Origin: Arthrobacter_E sp041360795
GTDB lineage: Bacteria > Actinomycetota > Actinomycetes > Actinomycetales > Micrococcaceae
Direction: 5' to 3'
Assembly (NCBI RefSeq): GCF_041360795.1
Contig: NZ_JBFUPW010000001.1
Span: 1,178,001 to 1,242,000 of the forward strand
DNA: 64,000 bases
Notes under the pieces: model-generated
What the model was told of the DNA's origin: nothing
Database searches by the model: none
Seen by the model: the letters and a program-made list of their open reading frames with translations, nothing else
Translations under genes and position numbers: made by a program
Part shown: piece after piece, positions 9,517 through 17,531 of the stretch
How the letters are laid out: each line of letters opens with the position of its first letter
Numbering within the stretch: position 1 is the stretch's first letter

Positions 9517-9562
9517 GGTGCTGATTCAGGTTCGGTGCTTACTGAGGGAGGTGCTGATTGAG
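9517..9562. repeat. Three imperfect 13-bp direct repeats upstream of ridA
   Basis: GGTGCTGATTCAG (9517), GGTGCTTACTGAG (9534) and GGTGCTGATTGAG (9550) follow each other with a period of 16-17 bases, filling most of the gap between the IclR stop and the ridA start. They lie in what would be the ridA leader on the minus strand. Function unknown. Confidence 0.7.
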
Positions 9563-9587
9563 AACGGTCAGGCCGGCCGCGGAGCTG

Positions 9588-10334
9588 TCACCGCTTCGTG
9601 TAGCCGAGCTCGGCCGACACCGCATCCGTGCATTCCCGGAGCGCGGGCAGCAGGCCCAGAAGGCCTTCGCGGTCGAGCATCACGGTCGGGACGGAGCAGG
9701 AGACGGCCGCGACCACCCGGCCGCCGGCATCTCGGATGGGCGCGGCGACGCAGTGCACGAACTCCTCGAACTCTTCGCCGTCGAGCGCCCAGCCCTGGCC
9801 GGCCACCACGTCCAGCTCGCGCAGGAAGGCGGCCGGGCCCGTGATGGTGTTGTCCGTGTAGCGGGTGTACTCCAGGCTGTCGGCCAGGGCCTTCCGCTGC
9901 TCGAGGGGCAGGTCCGCGAAGATCACCTTGGACACTGCGGCGGCGTGCAACGCGGCGGTGAGACCGATCCGCGAGTACATGCGCACTGGATGGCGGGACT
10001 CCAGCTTGTCGATGTAGACGATGTCCCGGCCTTCCGGGGCGGCGAGATGCACGGTGTGTCCGGTGGCCTCGTTGAGCCGCGCCAGGTGCGGATGGGCGGA
10101 ACTGCGGATGTCCCTCTGCTCCAGGGCGAGGCTGGAGAGTTCGAACAGCTTCGAGCCGAGACGGTACCGCTGCTGGGCGTCCCGGACCACGAACCTCCGG
10201 TCCTCCAGGCTGTGCAGCAGACGCATCACGGTGGTCTTGTGAACTTCGGCCGTGGACGCCAGTTCGTCGAGGGTGGCGGGGCCTGCCGCCAGGGCTGAGA
10301 GCAGGTCGAGGGCGCGCAGCAGACTCTGGCTCAT
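9588..10334 (-). CDS. IclR family transcriptional regulator
   Basis: 248 residues from the ATG that overlaps the stop of the kinase gene in an ATGA junction; the open frame extends 16 codons further but without support. An N-terminal winged helix-turn-helix (LLRALDLLSALAAGPATLDELA, HKTTVMRLLHSLEDRRFV) precedes the IclR effector domain (LAAPEGRDIVYIDKLES, CVAAPIRDAGGRVVAAVS). IclR proteins usually sense small organic acids or sugar-acid metabolites. Its partner kinase and the palindrome at 11416-11435 suggest it represses this divergent regulon, with KDG or KDPG as a plausible inducer. Confidence 0.92.
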   Translation of the reverse strand: MSQSLLRALDLLSALAAGPATLDELASTAEVHKTTVMRLLHSLEDRRFVVRDAQQRYRLGSKLFELSSLALEQRDIRSSAHPHLARLNEATGHTVHLAAPEGRDIVYIDKLESRHPVRMYSRIGLTAALHAAAVSKVIFADLPLEQRKALADSLEYTRYTDNTITGPAAFLRELDVVAGQGWALDGEEFEEFVHCVAAPIRDAGGRVVAAVSCSVPTVMLDREGLLGLLPALRECTDAVSAELGYTKR

Positions 10335-11326
10335 GACTGTCCCACTAGGAAGCGGCCGTGAGCCACGGTGATGGCGTCCCACTCGCGCTCGGGGCAGCGG
10401 AGGATGCGGTCGAGATCCTCGTCGTCCGGGAGCGGCCCCCGGTCACCGTGGACCGTGAGGGTGCAGGCCGCGGCGACGTGACCGCGGCGCAGGCTCAGCG
10501 GCTGTTCCAGGCCGGACACGACGCCGCTCAGGTAGCCGGCGGCGAAGGAGTCCCCGGCGCCCACCGGCTCCACCACCTCGACGTGAAGCGCGGGCACTTC
10601 CCAGCGTTCGCCGTCGTGCCCCAGGGCGATGGCGCTGATCGCCTCGTTCTTGAGGACGAGCACGCCCGGATCGGGCAGCAGGGCGCGGAGCTCGCGCTCA
10701 TCCTGGGTGCCGAAGGCGAGAAGCGCCTCATCCTTGCCCATGAGGACGATGTCCGCCAGATTGGCGAGCCGGCGGAGGACCGTGGAATCCCGGCCTTCCC
10801 ACAGCGCGGGCCGCCAGTTGACGTCGAAGCTGATCAGCTGCCGGTCGCGGGGCCGGGAGAGCAGAGCCAGGAGCAGATCGCGGCACGAGTCTCCGAGGGC
10901 GGCGGTGATGCCGCTCAGGTGGATGAGGTCGGCGTCGTCCAGCAGGGCCGCGACGGCGGGATCCTCCAGCAGGCCCGGATCCATCGCCGAGGCCGCGGAG
11001 CCACTGCGGTAGTAGAGCATCGCCGAGCCGGTGCCGGCGTCGCCGGGAACCTTGACGTAGAGGCCCGTGCGGCGTTCGGGATCGAGCTGGACGCCGTCGG
11101 TCCGCACTCGGTGCCGCTCGAGTTCGCGCAGGATGCGCCGTCCGAAGCCGTCGTCGCCGACCCGGCTGATCCAGGCCGTGTCCAGCCCCATCGCCGCGAG
11201 GCCCAGCGCCACATTCGACTCCGCTCCGCCCACTCCGAGGTGCAGCGTGTCCGCGGTCTCCAGATTCCCGTTGCCGCCCGGGGTCAGCATCGCCATGGTC
11301 TCTCCCAGGCAGATGGCTCGTGGCAT
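10331..11326 (-). CDS. kdgK: PfkB-family sugar kinase, probable 2-keto-3-deoxygluconate kinase
   Basis: 331 residues. The start MPRAICLGETMAML, the GGAESNVALGLAAMG sugar-binding stretch and the C-terminal PVGAGDSFAAGYLSG signature with catalytic D259 mark a ribokinase/PfkB kinase. The SFDVNWRPALW segment is typical of KDG kinases. The assignment to KDG is supported by KDPG aldolase across the divergent promoter: phosphorylation of KDG yields its substrate KDPG. An AAAGGAG ribosome site precedes the ATG. A sigma-70-like promoter (TTGCAA, 18 bases, TAGCAT) ends at 11393 with its -35 box inside the palindrome. Confidence 0.85.
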   Translation of the reverse strand: MPRAICLGETMAMLTPGGNGNLETADTLHLGVGGAESNVALGLAAMGLDTAWISRVGDDGFGRRILRELERHRVRTDGVQLDPERRTGLYVKVPGDAGTGSAMLYYRSGSAASAMDPGLLEDPAVAALLDDADLIHLSGITAALGDSCRDLLLALLSRPRDRQLISFDVNWRPALWEGRDSTVLRRLANLADIVLMGKDEALLAFGTQDERELRALLPDPGVLVLKNEAISAIALGHDGERWEVPALHVEVVEPVGAGDSFAAGYLSGVVSGLEQPLSLRRGHVAAACTLTVHGDRGPLPDDEDLDRILRCPEREWDAITVAHGRFLVGQS

Positions 11327-11392
11327 CTCGGCTCCTTTGCGACGGTCTGCTCACACGATTCCGGCCGCATCCGTTGACGCGGCCCCGGCTCA

Positions 11393-11435
11393 ATGCTAAA
11401 CATGAAGGCAGACATTTTGCAATACCGATTGCAAA
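11393..11435 (-). promoter_or_regulatory. kdgK promoter overlapped by an 8-4-8 palindromic operator
   Basis: A perfect inverted repeat TTTGCAAT-ACCG-ATTGCAAA (11416-11435) sits between the divergent kdgK-iclR-ridA and dehydratase operons. Reading the minus strand, TTGCAA at 11422-11417 is a -35-like box and TAGCAT at 11398-11393 a -10 box, 18 bases apart. A repressor on the palindrome would block this promoter. The adjacent IclR gene is the best candidate binder; this is inference. Confidence 0.72.
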
Positions 11436-11509
11436 TTACGCAACGCATGATCTCCCCGGTTCTCACGCAGTGAGCGCCAGGAGAGCGACCACGATGACGA
11501 GGTGCACCA

Positions 11510-12829
11510 GTGAGCCAGACCATGTACGACCCGGCCCGGGTCAGGAGCGTGGGGGAGGAGATCCTCGACTTCCGGCATAAGGCCGTGCCGTCGGCCCTGC
11601 AGGGTCTCCGGCTCGCGGACTTCGGAGGCCGTGGGCTCGACCGGCTTCAGACCCCGCTGCTCACCCTCGACCGCGATGCCCTCGACTTCAACGCCCGGTT
11701 GCTCGCCGACTGGTGCGAGGAGCGCGGCGTCCTGCTCGCACCGCACGGCAAGACCACCATGTCGCCCGAGCTGTGGGCGCAGCAGATGGATCTCGGCGCC
11801 TGGGGCATCACGCTCGCCAATGCGGCACAGCTCCGGGTGGCCCGCCACTTCGGATTCACGCGCCTCATGCTGGCCAACAGCCTCACCGACCCGCAGGCGA
11901 TCCGCTGGGCCGCGGAGCAGGCCGCCGACGGCGCCCGGATCGTCTCCTGGGTGGACTCGCCGGACACCGTCGCCCTGCTCGACCGCGAACTGGCCGGGGA
12001 CGGCCCGGCGGGGCACGGAACCCTGGACGTCATCGTCGAACGCGGCGGTCACGGCGGACGGACGGGAGCCCGCAGCCACGAGGAAGCGCTGGCCATCGCC
12101 CGCGCGGTGCACGCGTCGCCGAGGCTCCGGCTGGTCGGCGTGGGCGGCTACGAAGGCGCCCTCGCCCACACGGCCGACGACGCCGGCCTGGCCGCCGTGC
12201 GCGGCTACCTCGCCGACGTCGTCGCACTGCACGAAGCGCTGCTCGCCGAAGGGCTTTACGACGCGGACGAGCTGCTGGTCACCGCGGGCGGCAGCGCCTA
12301 CTTCGACGATGTCGTGGACGTGCTCGGGCCGGTCCGGACGAGCGGTGGCGACGGCACGCCCCGCGTGGACGTCGTGATCCGCAGCGGCGCGTACATCGTC
12401 CACGACGACGGCTTCTACCACGGCATCTCGCCGTTCTCCCGGCAGGATCCGGACGGCCCGGCATCGTTCCGTTCGGCCATGCACGCCTGGGTGCGCGTGG
12501 TGTCCCAGCCCGAGCCGGGGCTGGCCATCCTCGAAGGCGGCAAGCGCGATCTGCCCTTCGACGAGGGCCTGCCCGTCCCGCAGTTCCTGAGCCCCGGCCT
12601 CGGCGAGCCGGGCGTGCCCCTGGACGGCGCCGAGATCACGGCGGTCAACGACCAGCACGCTTTCCTGCGGTTCCCCGAAACCGTGGACCTCAAACCCGGA
12701 CACGTGATCCGTCTCGGCCTCTCCCACCCGTGCACGGCTCTGGACAAGTGGACGGTGATCCCCGTGCTCGATTCCACCCGGGACACCGACGCGCCCACCG
12801 TGGTGGGCGCCGTGCGGACCTTCTTCTAG
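11510..12829 (+). CDS. Fold-type III PLP enzyme, D-serine dehydratase/D-threonine aldolase-like (possible D-glucosaminate ammonia-lyase)
   Basis: 439 residues from a GTG with GAGG eight bases upstream. The N-terminal alanine-racemase-like barrel carries PHGKTTM, with K81 as the PLP lysine. The C-terminal domain has GAYIVHDDGFYH and GLSHPCTALDKW; the His and Cys of the latter match the metal site of the DSD1 family. Members deaminate or cleave D-configured beta-hydroxy amino acids. D-glucosaminate is such a compound (2-amino, 3-hydroxy), and its dehydration-deamination gives KDG, exactly what the divergent kinase would use. A plain D-serine or D-threonine role remains possible. Confidence 0.8.
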   Translation: MSQTMYDPARVRSVGEEILDFRHKAVPSALQGLRLADFGGRGLDRLQTPLLTLDRDALDFNARLLADWCEERGVLLAPHGKTTMSPELWAQQMDLGAWGITLANAAQLRVARHFGFTRLMLANSLTDPQAIRWAAEQAADGARIVSWVDSPDTVALLDRELAGDGPAGHGTLDVIVERGGHGGRTGARSHEEALAIARAVHASPRLRLVGVGGYEGALAHTADDAGLAAVRGYLADVVALHEALLAEGLYDADELLVTAGGSAYFDDVVDVLGPVRTSGGDGTPRVDVVIRSGAYIVHDDGFYHGISPFSRQDPDGPASFRSAMHAWVRVVSQPEPGLAILEGGKRDLPFDEGLPVPQFLSPGLGEPGVPLDGAEITAVNDQHAFLRFPETVDLKPGHVIRLGLSHPCTALDKWTVIPVLDSTRDTDAPTVVGAVRTFF

Positions 12830-12837
12830 GAGCGACG

Positions 12838-14514
12838 ATGTCTTCCCAGATCAGCGCTCCCCAGAACAGCGGCACCCAGATCCTCTTCACGAATGTGACC
12901 CTCGTGGATGGCACCGGCGAGCCGCGGCGGGCCGCCGACGTCCTGCTCCTCGGCGAGGTGATCGCCTGCATCGCCGGTCCCGGCGAGCTCCGGGAGCACG
13001 TGGAGTCCGGCTGCGAGATCATCGAGGGCGACGGGCTGGTCCTGAGCCCCGGGTTCATCGACATGCACGCCCACTCGGACCTCCAGCTCCTGGTCACCCC
13101 GGACCACTACGCCAAGCTCAGCCAGGGTGTCACCACGGAACTCCTGGGTCAGGACGGCCTGTCCTACGCCCCGGTGGATGACCCCACGCTCGCCGGGGTC
13201 CGCCAGAAGATCGCCGGATGGAACGACAATCCGGAGGACTTCGACTGGAACTGGCGGTCCGTGCGGGAGTACCTGGACCGGCTGGACCGTCCGGACGCCG
13301 ACGGCGGCCGGATCGCCACGAACGCCGCGTACCTCGTGCCCCAGGGCACCGTCCGGGCGCTCGTCATGGGCTTCGACGAGGGCGAGGCGACCCCTGACGA
13401 CGTCGAACGCATGCGAGAGGTGGTCCGGACCGCGATGGAGGAGGGCGCCGTCGGGATGTCCTCCGGTCTGACGTACACGCCCGGCATGTACGCGACCACC
13501 GAGGAACTCGGCGCGCTGTGCCGCACGGTGGGGGAGCTGGGTGGTTTCTACGCCCCGCACCACCGCTCGTACGGCAGGGGCGCGCTCGACGCGTATGCCG
13601 AGATGATCGGCCTCAGCCGGGACACCGGCTGTGCGCTGCACCTCTCCCACGCCACCATGAACTTCGCCGAGAACAAGGGCAGGGCGGGCGAACTCCTCGC
13701 CTTGATCGATGAGGCGCTGGACGACGGTGTGGACATCACCCTGGACACGTACCCGTACCTTCCCGGCGCCACGACGCTGTCCGCGATCCTTCCGAGCTGG
13801 GCTTCGGCAGGCGGGACGGACGCGACGCTGGACCGGTTGCGCGATCCGGAGACCCGCGCGAGGATCCGCGAGAACGTGGAGATCTACGGATCCGACGGCT
13901 GCCACGGCGTCGTCGCCGAATGGGACACCCTGGAGATCAGTGGCGTGCAGAACCAGGCGCTGGCCGGCTACGTGGGCCGCACCATCGAACAGATCGCACA
14001 GGAGGAAGGGCGAGAGCCGTTCGACGTCTTCGCCGGGATCCTGCTCGAGGACCGCTGCGGCACAGGCATCCTCCAGCACGTCGGTCATGAGGAGAACGTC
14101 CGCGCCATCATGGTGCACCGCACCCACACGGGCGGCAGCGACGGACTCCTGGTGGGCGGCAAGCCGCACCCCCGGGCCTGGGGCACGTTCCCGCGCTACC
14201 TCGGCCACTACTGCCGGGAGCTCGGGCTGCTCAGCCTCGAGGAGACCGTGCACCATCTGACCGGCCGGCCCGCGGCGCGCCTCAAGCTGGACCGCCGGGG
14301 TCTGGTCCGCGAAGGCTATGCGGCGGATCTGGTGCTCTTCGACCCGGAGACCGTCCGGGACACCGCCACCTTCGAGCAGCCGCGACAGGCCGCCGAGGGC
14401 ATCCACTACGTCTTCGTCAACGGCACGGCGGCCATCGCCGGCGGCCGGCCCACCGGAGCCCGCGCGGGCCGCGCGCTCCACCGAACCCCGGAAGGAACAG
14501 CAGCACAGCGATGA
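12838..14514 (+). CDS. N-acyl-D-amino-acid deacylase-like amidohydrolase
   Basis: 558 residues, starting at an ATG 8 bases after the previous stop with AGGAG overlapping that stop. It is a urease-superfamily amidohydrolase: LSPGFIDMHAHSDLQLL (metal ligands H77, H79), SQGVTTELLGQDG, APHHRSYGRG, LHLSHATM, and GGSDGLLVGGKPHPRAWG with the catalytic Asp. D-aminoacylases usually have a Cys metal ligand in GNCG; here the same place reads GQDG (D106), so this is a diverged subgroup. In this operon, removal of the acetyl group from N-acetyl-D-glucosaminate would feed the upstream PLP enzyme (inference). The frame is also open upstream, but that part lies inside the previous gene. Confidence 0.85.
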   Translation: MSSQISAPQNSGTQILFTNVTLVDGTGEPRRAADVLLLGEVIACIAGPGELREHVESGCEIIEGDGLVLSPGFIDMHAHSDLQLLVTPDHYAKLSQGVTTELLGQDGLSYAPVDDPTLAGVRQKIAGWNDNPEDFDWNWRSVREYLDRLDRPDADGGRIATNAAYLVPQGTVRALVMGFDEGEATPDDVERMREVVRTAMEEGAVGMSSGLTYTPGMYATTEELGALCRTVGELGGFYAPHHRSYGRGALDAYAEMIGLSRDTGCALHLSHATMNFAENKGRAGELLALIDEALDDGVDITLDTYPYLPGATTLSAILPSWASAGGTDATLDRLRDPETRARIRENVEIYGSDGCHGVVAEWDTLEISGVQNQALAGYVGRTIEQIAQEEGREPFDVFAGILLEDRCGTGILQHVGHEENVRAIMVHRTHTGGSDGLLVGGKPHPRAWGTFPRYLGHYCRELGLLSLEETVHHLTGRPAARLKLDRRGLVREGYAADLVLFDPETVRDTATFEQPRQAAEGIHYVFVNGTAAIAGGRPTGARAGRALHRTPEGTAAQR

Positions 14515-15143
14515 ACAACTCGGAGCTCGAACGGATTCTCGCGGAGGACCGCACCCTGGCCGTGGTCCGTGCCAAGGCCATCCCGGACGCCGCGCGCCTC
14601 GCGGAGGCCCTGGCCAAGGGCGGCATCCGCACCCTGGAACTCACCTTCACCACCCCCGACGTGACCCGGCACCTCCGCCGAGCCGCCGAGACGGCAGGTG
14701 ACCATGGCGCCGTCGTCGGCGTGGGCACCGTGATGACCGCCGCGCAGGCGCGCGAGGCCATCGACGCCGGCGCTCAGTTCCTCGTCACTCCGGGCCTGCG
14801 CCCGGACGTGGCCGCCGTCGCGCGGGAGGCCGGAGTGCCCATCAGCCTGGGCGCCATGACCCCCACCGAGGTCGCCGCGGCCTTGGACCTCGGATCGGAG
14901 ATCGTGAAGATCTTCCCGGCCCGCCAGCTCGGACCGCAGTACCTGAAGGACCTTCAGGGACCATTCCCGGGGATCAAGCTCTTGCCGTCCGGCGGCGTGG
15001 ACGCCGGAAACGCTCGTGGCTACCTCGACGCCGGCGCGCTGGCCGTCTGCTGTGGCACCTCCGTGGTGCCGCCGGCCGCCGTCGACGCCGGGGACTGGGA
15101 CGACATCACCGCGCGCGCCAAGGCCTTCGTCCAGGCCCTCTGA
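14511..15143 (+). CDS. eda: KDPG/KHG aldolase
   Basis: 210 residues, joined to the deacylase by an ATGA overlap. It has TLELTFTTPD with catalytic E43, VGVGTVMTAAQA, QFLVTPGL, and IVKIFPARQLGPQYL with Schiff-base lysine K133, then LLPSGGVDAGN. This is the class I aldolase that splits 2-keto-3-deoxy-6-phosphogluconate into pyruvate and glyceraldehyde-3-phosphate (and often 4-hydroxy-2-oxoglutarate). With the divergent KDG kinase it completes the lower Entner-Doudoroff steps. Confidence 0.95.
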   Translation: MNNSELERILAEDRTLAVVRAKAIPDAARLAEALAKGGIRTLELTFTTPDVTRHLRRAAETAGDHGAVVGVGTVMTAAQAREAIDAGAQFLVTPGLRPDVAAVAREAGVPISLGAMTPTEVAAALDLGSEIVKIFPARQLGPQYLKDLQGPFPGIKLLPSGGVDAGNARGYLDAGALAVCCGTSVVPPAAVDAGDWDDITARAKAFVQAL

Positions 15144-15250
15144 GGCACCGGGCTCTGAAACCCCGGGCACTGACGTTCCCCCCAACCCTCACCCCCCAAT
15201 AGATCATCCGCGCCCCGGCCCCCGGCGGCGAACAGCTCAAAGGAGAGAAC

Positions 15251-16645
15251 ATGGATGGATTCCTGTCGTGGCTGCGCCACGACACAGCAGGCTTGCTCCT
15301 GCTGGCAGGCGTGGGCATCGCCCTCCTGCTTTTCCTCATCATCAAGGTGAAGGTCGAACCCTTCATCGCCCTCGTCGGCACCGGCGTGCTCGTGGCCCTG
15401 GTGGGCGGCGTGACGGTCGAGCAGCTGGTGGGATCGCCCATCAAGAGCAGCGACGCCCTCATTGAAAAGGGCTTCGCGGGAATCCTCGGCCACATCACCC
15501 TGATCATCGGCCTGGGCACGGTCCTGGGCGCCATCCTGGAACGCTCCGGCGGCGCGGAAGTGCTGCTCGGCCGCCTCGTGAAGGTGTTCGGCGAGAAGGG
15601 CACCCCGCTCGCCATGGGCATCACGGGCTTCGTGCTCGGCATCCCGGTCTTCTTCGACATCGGCATCTTCGTCCTGGCCCCGTTGGTCTACGTGGCCGCG
15701 GTCCGGGGCGGCAAGTCCCTGGTCCTGTACGCACTGCCGCTCCTGGCCGGTCTGTCCGTGACCCACGCGTTCCTGCCTCCTCACCCTGGCCCCGTGGCCG
15801 CGGCCGGCCTCTTCCACGTGGAGCTCGGCTGGATCATCATCATGGGCCTCGCCTGCGGCATCCCCGCCTGGTTCGTCTCCGGCATGCTCTGGGGCACCTG
15901 GATCGGCAAGCGCGTCATGGTCGATGTCCCCGAGGACCGGATCGTCCCCGAATCCGAGGAGGCGAAGGGGCGCGAGCCGCACATCGGCGTCGTCGCGCTG
16001 ACCATCGGCCTGCCCATGGTCCTGATCCTGGGAGCGACCTTCGGCAACGTGTTCCTTCCCGCGGGAGGCTTCCGGGACGTGCTGATCTTCTTCGGCAACC
16101 CGGCCATCGCACTCACGGTCGCCGTGCTGCTGGCCATGTGGCTCCTGGGCATCCGCAACGGGATGACGTCCAAGGACCTGTCCGAGCTCAGCTCCTCCTC
16201 GCTGCGTCCGGTGGGCATGATCCTGCTGGTCGTCGGTTCGGGCGCGTTCTTCGGTGCGGTGCTCGCCGCCACCGGTGTGGGCAAGGCCGTCGCCACCTCG
16301 CTGTCCGAGGCGGGTCTGCCGCTCATCGTCTCGGCCTACGTGATCGCCTGTGGCATGCGCATCGCCCAGGGCTCCGCGACCGTGGCGATCGTGACCACGG
16401 GCGGCATCCTCGCCCCGGCGCTGACCTCCGGACAGTACTCGCAGCCGCAGCTGGCCCTTCTGGTCATGGCCATCTCGTCCGGCTCCATCATCGCGAGCCA
16501 CGTCAACGACGGCGGGTTCTGGATCATCTCCAAGTACTTCAACATGTCCGTCAAGGACACGCTGAAGACCTGGACCGTGCTGGAGACCGTGCTCTCGGTG
16601 GTCGGCTTCGGCATGGCGAGCCTGCTCTGGGTGCTCGTCTCCTGA
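15251..16645 (+). CDS. GntP family gluconate/sugar-acid permease
   Basis: 464 residues, about 12 membrane segments. It has GFAGILGHITLIIGLGTVLGA, GIPVFFDIGIFVLAPL, LSVTHAFLPPHPGPVAAA and SGSIIASHVNDGGFWI, the hallmarks of GntP transporters, which move gluconate, 2-keto-sugar acids or related acids with protons. An AAAGGAG ribosome site lies before the ATG, 107 bases after the aldolase. In this operon the likely cargo is a sugar acid such as N-acetyl-D-glucosaminate or D-glucosaminate (inference). A strong hairpin follows. Confidence 0.93.
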   Translation: MDGFLSWLRHDTAGLLLLAGVGIALLLFLIIKVKVEPFIALVGTGVLVALVGGVTVEQLVGSPIKSSDALIEKGFAGILGHITLIIGLGTVLGAILERSGGAEVLLGRLVKVFGEKGTPLAMGITGFVLGIPVFFDIGIFVLAPLVYVAAVRGGKSLVLYALPLLAGLSVTHAFLPPHPGPVAAAGLFHVELGWIIIMGLACGIPAWFVSGMLWGTWIGKRVMVDVPEDRIVPESEEAKGREPHIGVVALTIGLPMVLILGATFGNVFLPAGGFRDVLIFFGNPAIALTVAVLLAMWLLGIRNGMTSKDLSELSSSSLRPVGMILLVVGSGAFFGAVLAATGVGKAVATSLSEAGLPLIVSAYVIACGMRIAQGSATVAIVTTGGILAPALTSGQYSQPQLALLVMAISSGSIIASHVNDGGFWIISKYFNMSVKDTLKTWTVLETVLSVVGFGMASLLWVLVS

Positions 16646-16716
16646 CGGAGCGCTCTCTTTAGAGCACGGCGCCTCCCCGGCGGAATCGTCCCGTGACTTC
16701 CGGCAACGACGACGGC

Positions 16717-16750
16717 GAAGGGCCGGCCACCTCTCGGTGACCGGCCCTTC
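16717..16750. terminator. Bidirectional hairpin terminator
   Basis: 15-base stem (16717-16731 with 16736-16750, one mismatch) around TCTC, between the convergent gntP and thuA-like genes. It is preceded by an ACGACGACGGCG element that recurs at other terminators in the window. Confidence 0.8.
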
Positions 16751-16772
16751 GTGTTGCGCGGCCCAGTCGTGG

Positions 16773-17531
16773 TCAGACCGCGGGGATCGCCTCGTACCAG
16801 CCGCTCTGGAGGTTCTGGACGCCGGGCTCGCGCCGGTCCAGACCGGGCCGCGCCGCCCACCGCACGCCATTGGCCAGGACTTTGCGGACCTCGGGGTGGT
16901 GGTACACCGGGTACTCCTGATCGCCCGGGCTGAAGTAGAAGATCCGGCCCTTGCCGCGGGTGAAGGTGACGCCGGAGCGGAACACCTCGCCCCCGGCGAA
17001 GGAGCTGATGAAGATCAGATCGTCCGGATCCGGGATGTCGAACAGCTCGCCGTACATCTCCTGCTCAGGGATGATGATCGGGTTCGCTACCCCCTCGGAG
17101 ATCGGGTGGGACGGCTTCACATTCCACACCAGTTCCCGCTCGCCGTCGTTGCGCCACGCGAGGGAGCAGCTGGTGCCCAGGAGCTTGATGAAGATCTTGG
17201 AGAAGTGCCCCGAATGCAGCACGAGCAGACCCATGCCGCCCAGGACGTGCCGCTGCACGCGCTCCACCACGGCGTCATCCACCTCGGCGTGCGCCATGTG
17301 GCCCCACCACAGGAGGACGTCGGTGGCCGCGAGGACCTCCTCGGTCAGGCCGTGGTCCGGCGTGGAGGCCAGGGTGGCCGTGGAGACCTCGGCGCCGGGC
17401 AGCAGTTCCCGGAGTCCGTCGGCGATCGCGCCGTGCATGCCGTCGGGGTAGATCTCGCCGATGTGGGCGGGTTCGTTGAGTGATTCGTGGACGCCTTCGT
17501 TCCACACCAGGATGCGCAGGGGACGGGACAT
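16773..17531 (-). CDS. ThuA-domain trehalose-utilisation-type protein
   Basis: 252 residues from an ATG overlapping the stop of the upstream dehydrogenase. It begins RPLRILVWNEGVHES and contains DVLLWWGHMAHAEVDD, GGMGLLVLHSGHFSK and YFSPGDQEYPVYHHPEV, as in ThuA proteins (glutamine-amidotransferase-like fold). In rhizobia ThuA acts with the dehydrogenase ThuB in catabolism of trehalose and related disaccharides through 3-keto derivatives. Here the co-transcribed gene is likewise a Gfo/Idh/MocA dehydrogenase, supporting a 3-keto-sugar role. Confidence 0.88.
   Translation of the reverse strand: MSRPLRILVWNEGVHESLNEPAHIGEIYPDGMHGAIADGLRELLPGAEVSTATLASTPDHGLTEEVLAATDVLLWWGHMAHAEVDDAVVERVQRHVLGGMGLLVLHSGHFSKIFIKLLGTSCSLAWRNDGERELVWNVKPSHPISEGVANPIIIPEQEMYGELFDIPDPDDLIFISSFAGGEVFRSGVTFTRGKGRIFYFSPGDQEYPVYHHPEVRKVLANGVRWAARPGLDRREPGVQNLQSGWYEAIPAV

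Noticed and set aside
11713..12837. A 933-codon reading frame suggesting a fusion upstream of the deacylase
   Set aside because: The first 375 codons are the shifted frame of the PLP enzyme gene; the deacylase has its own ribosome site and ATG at 12838.
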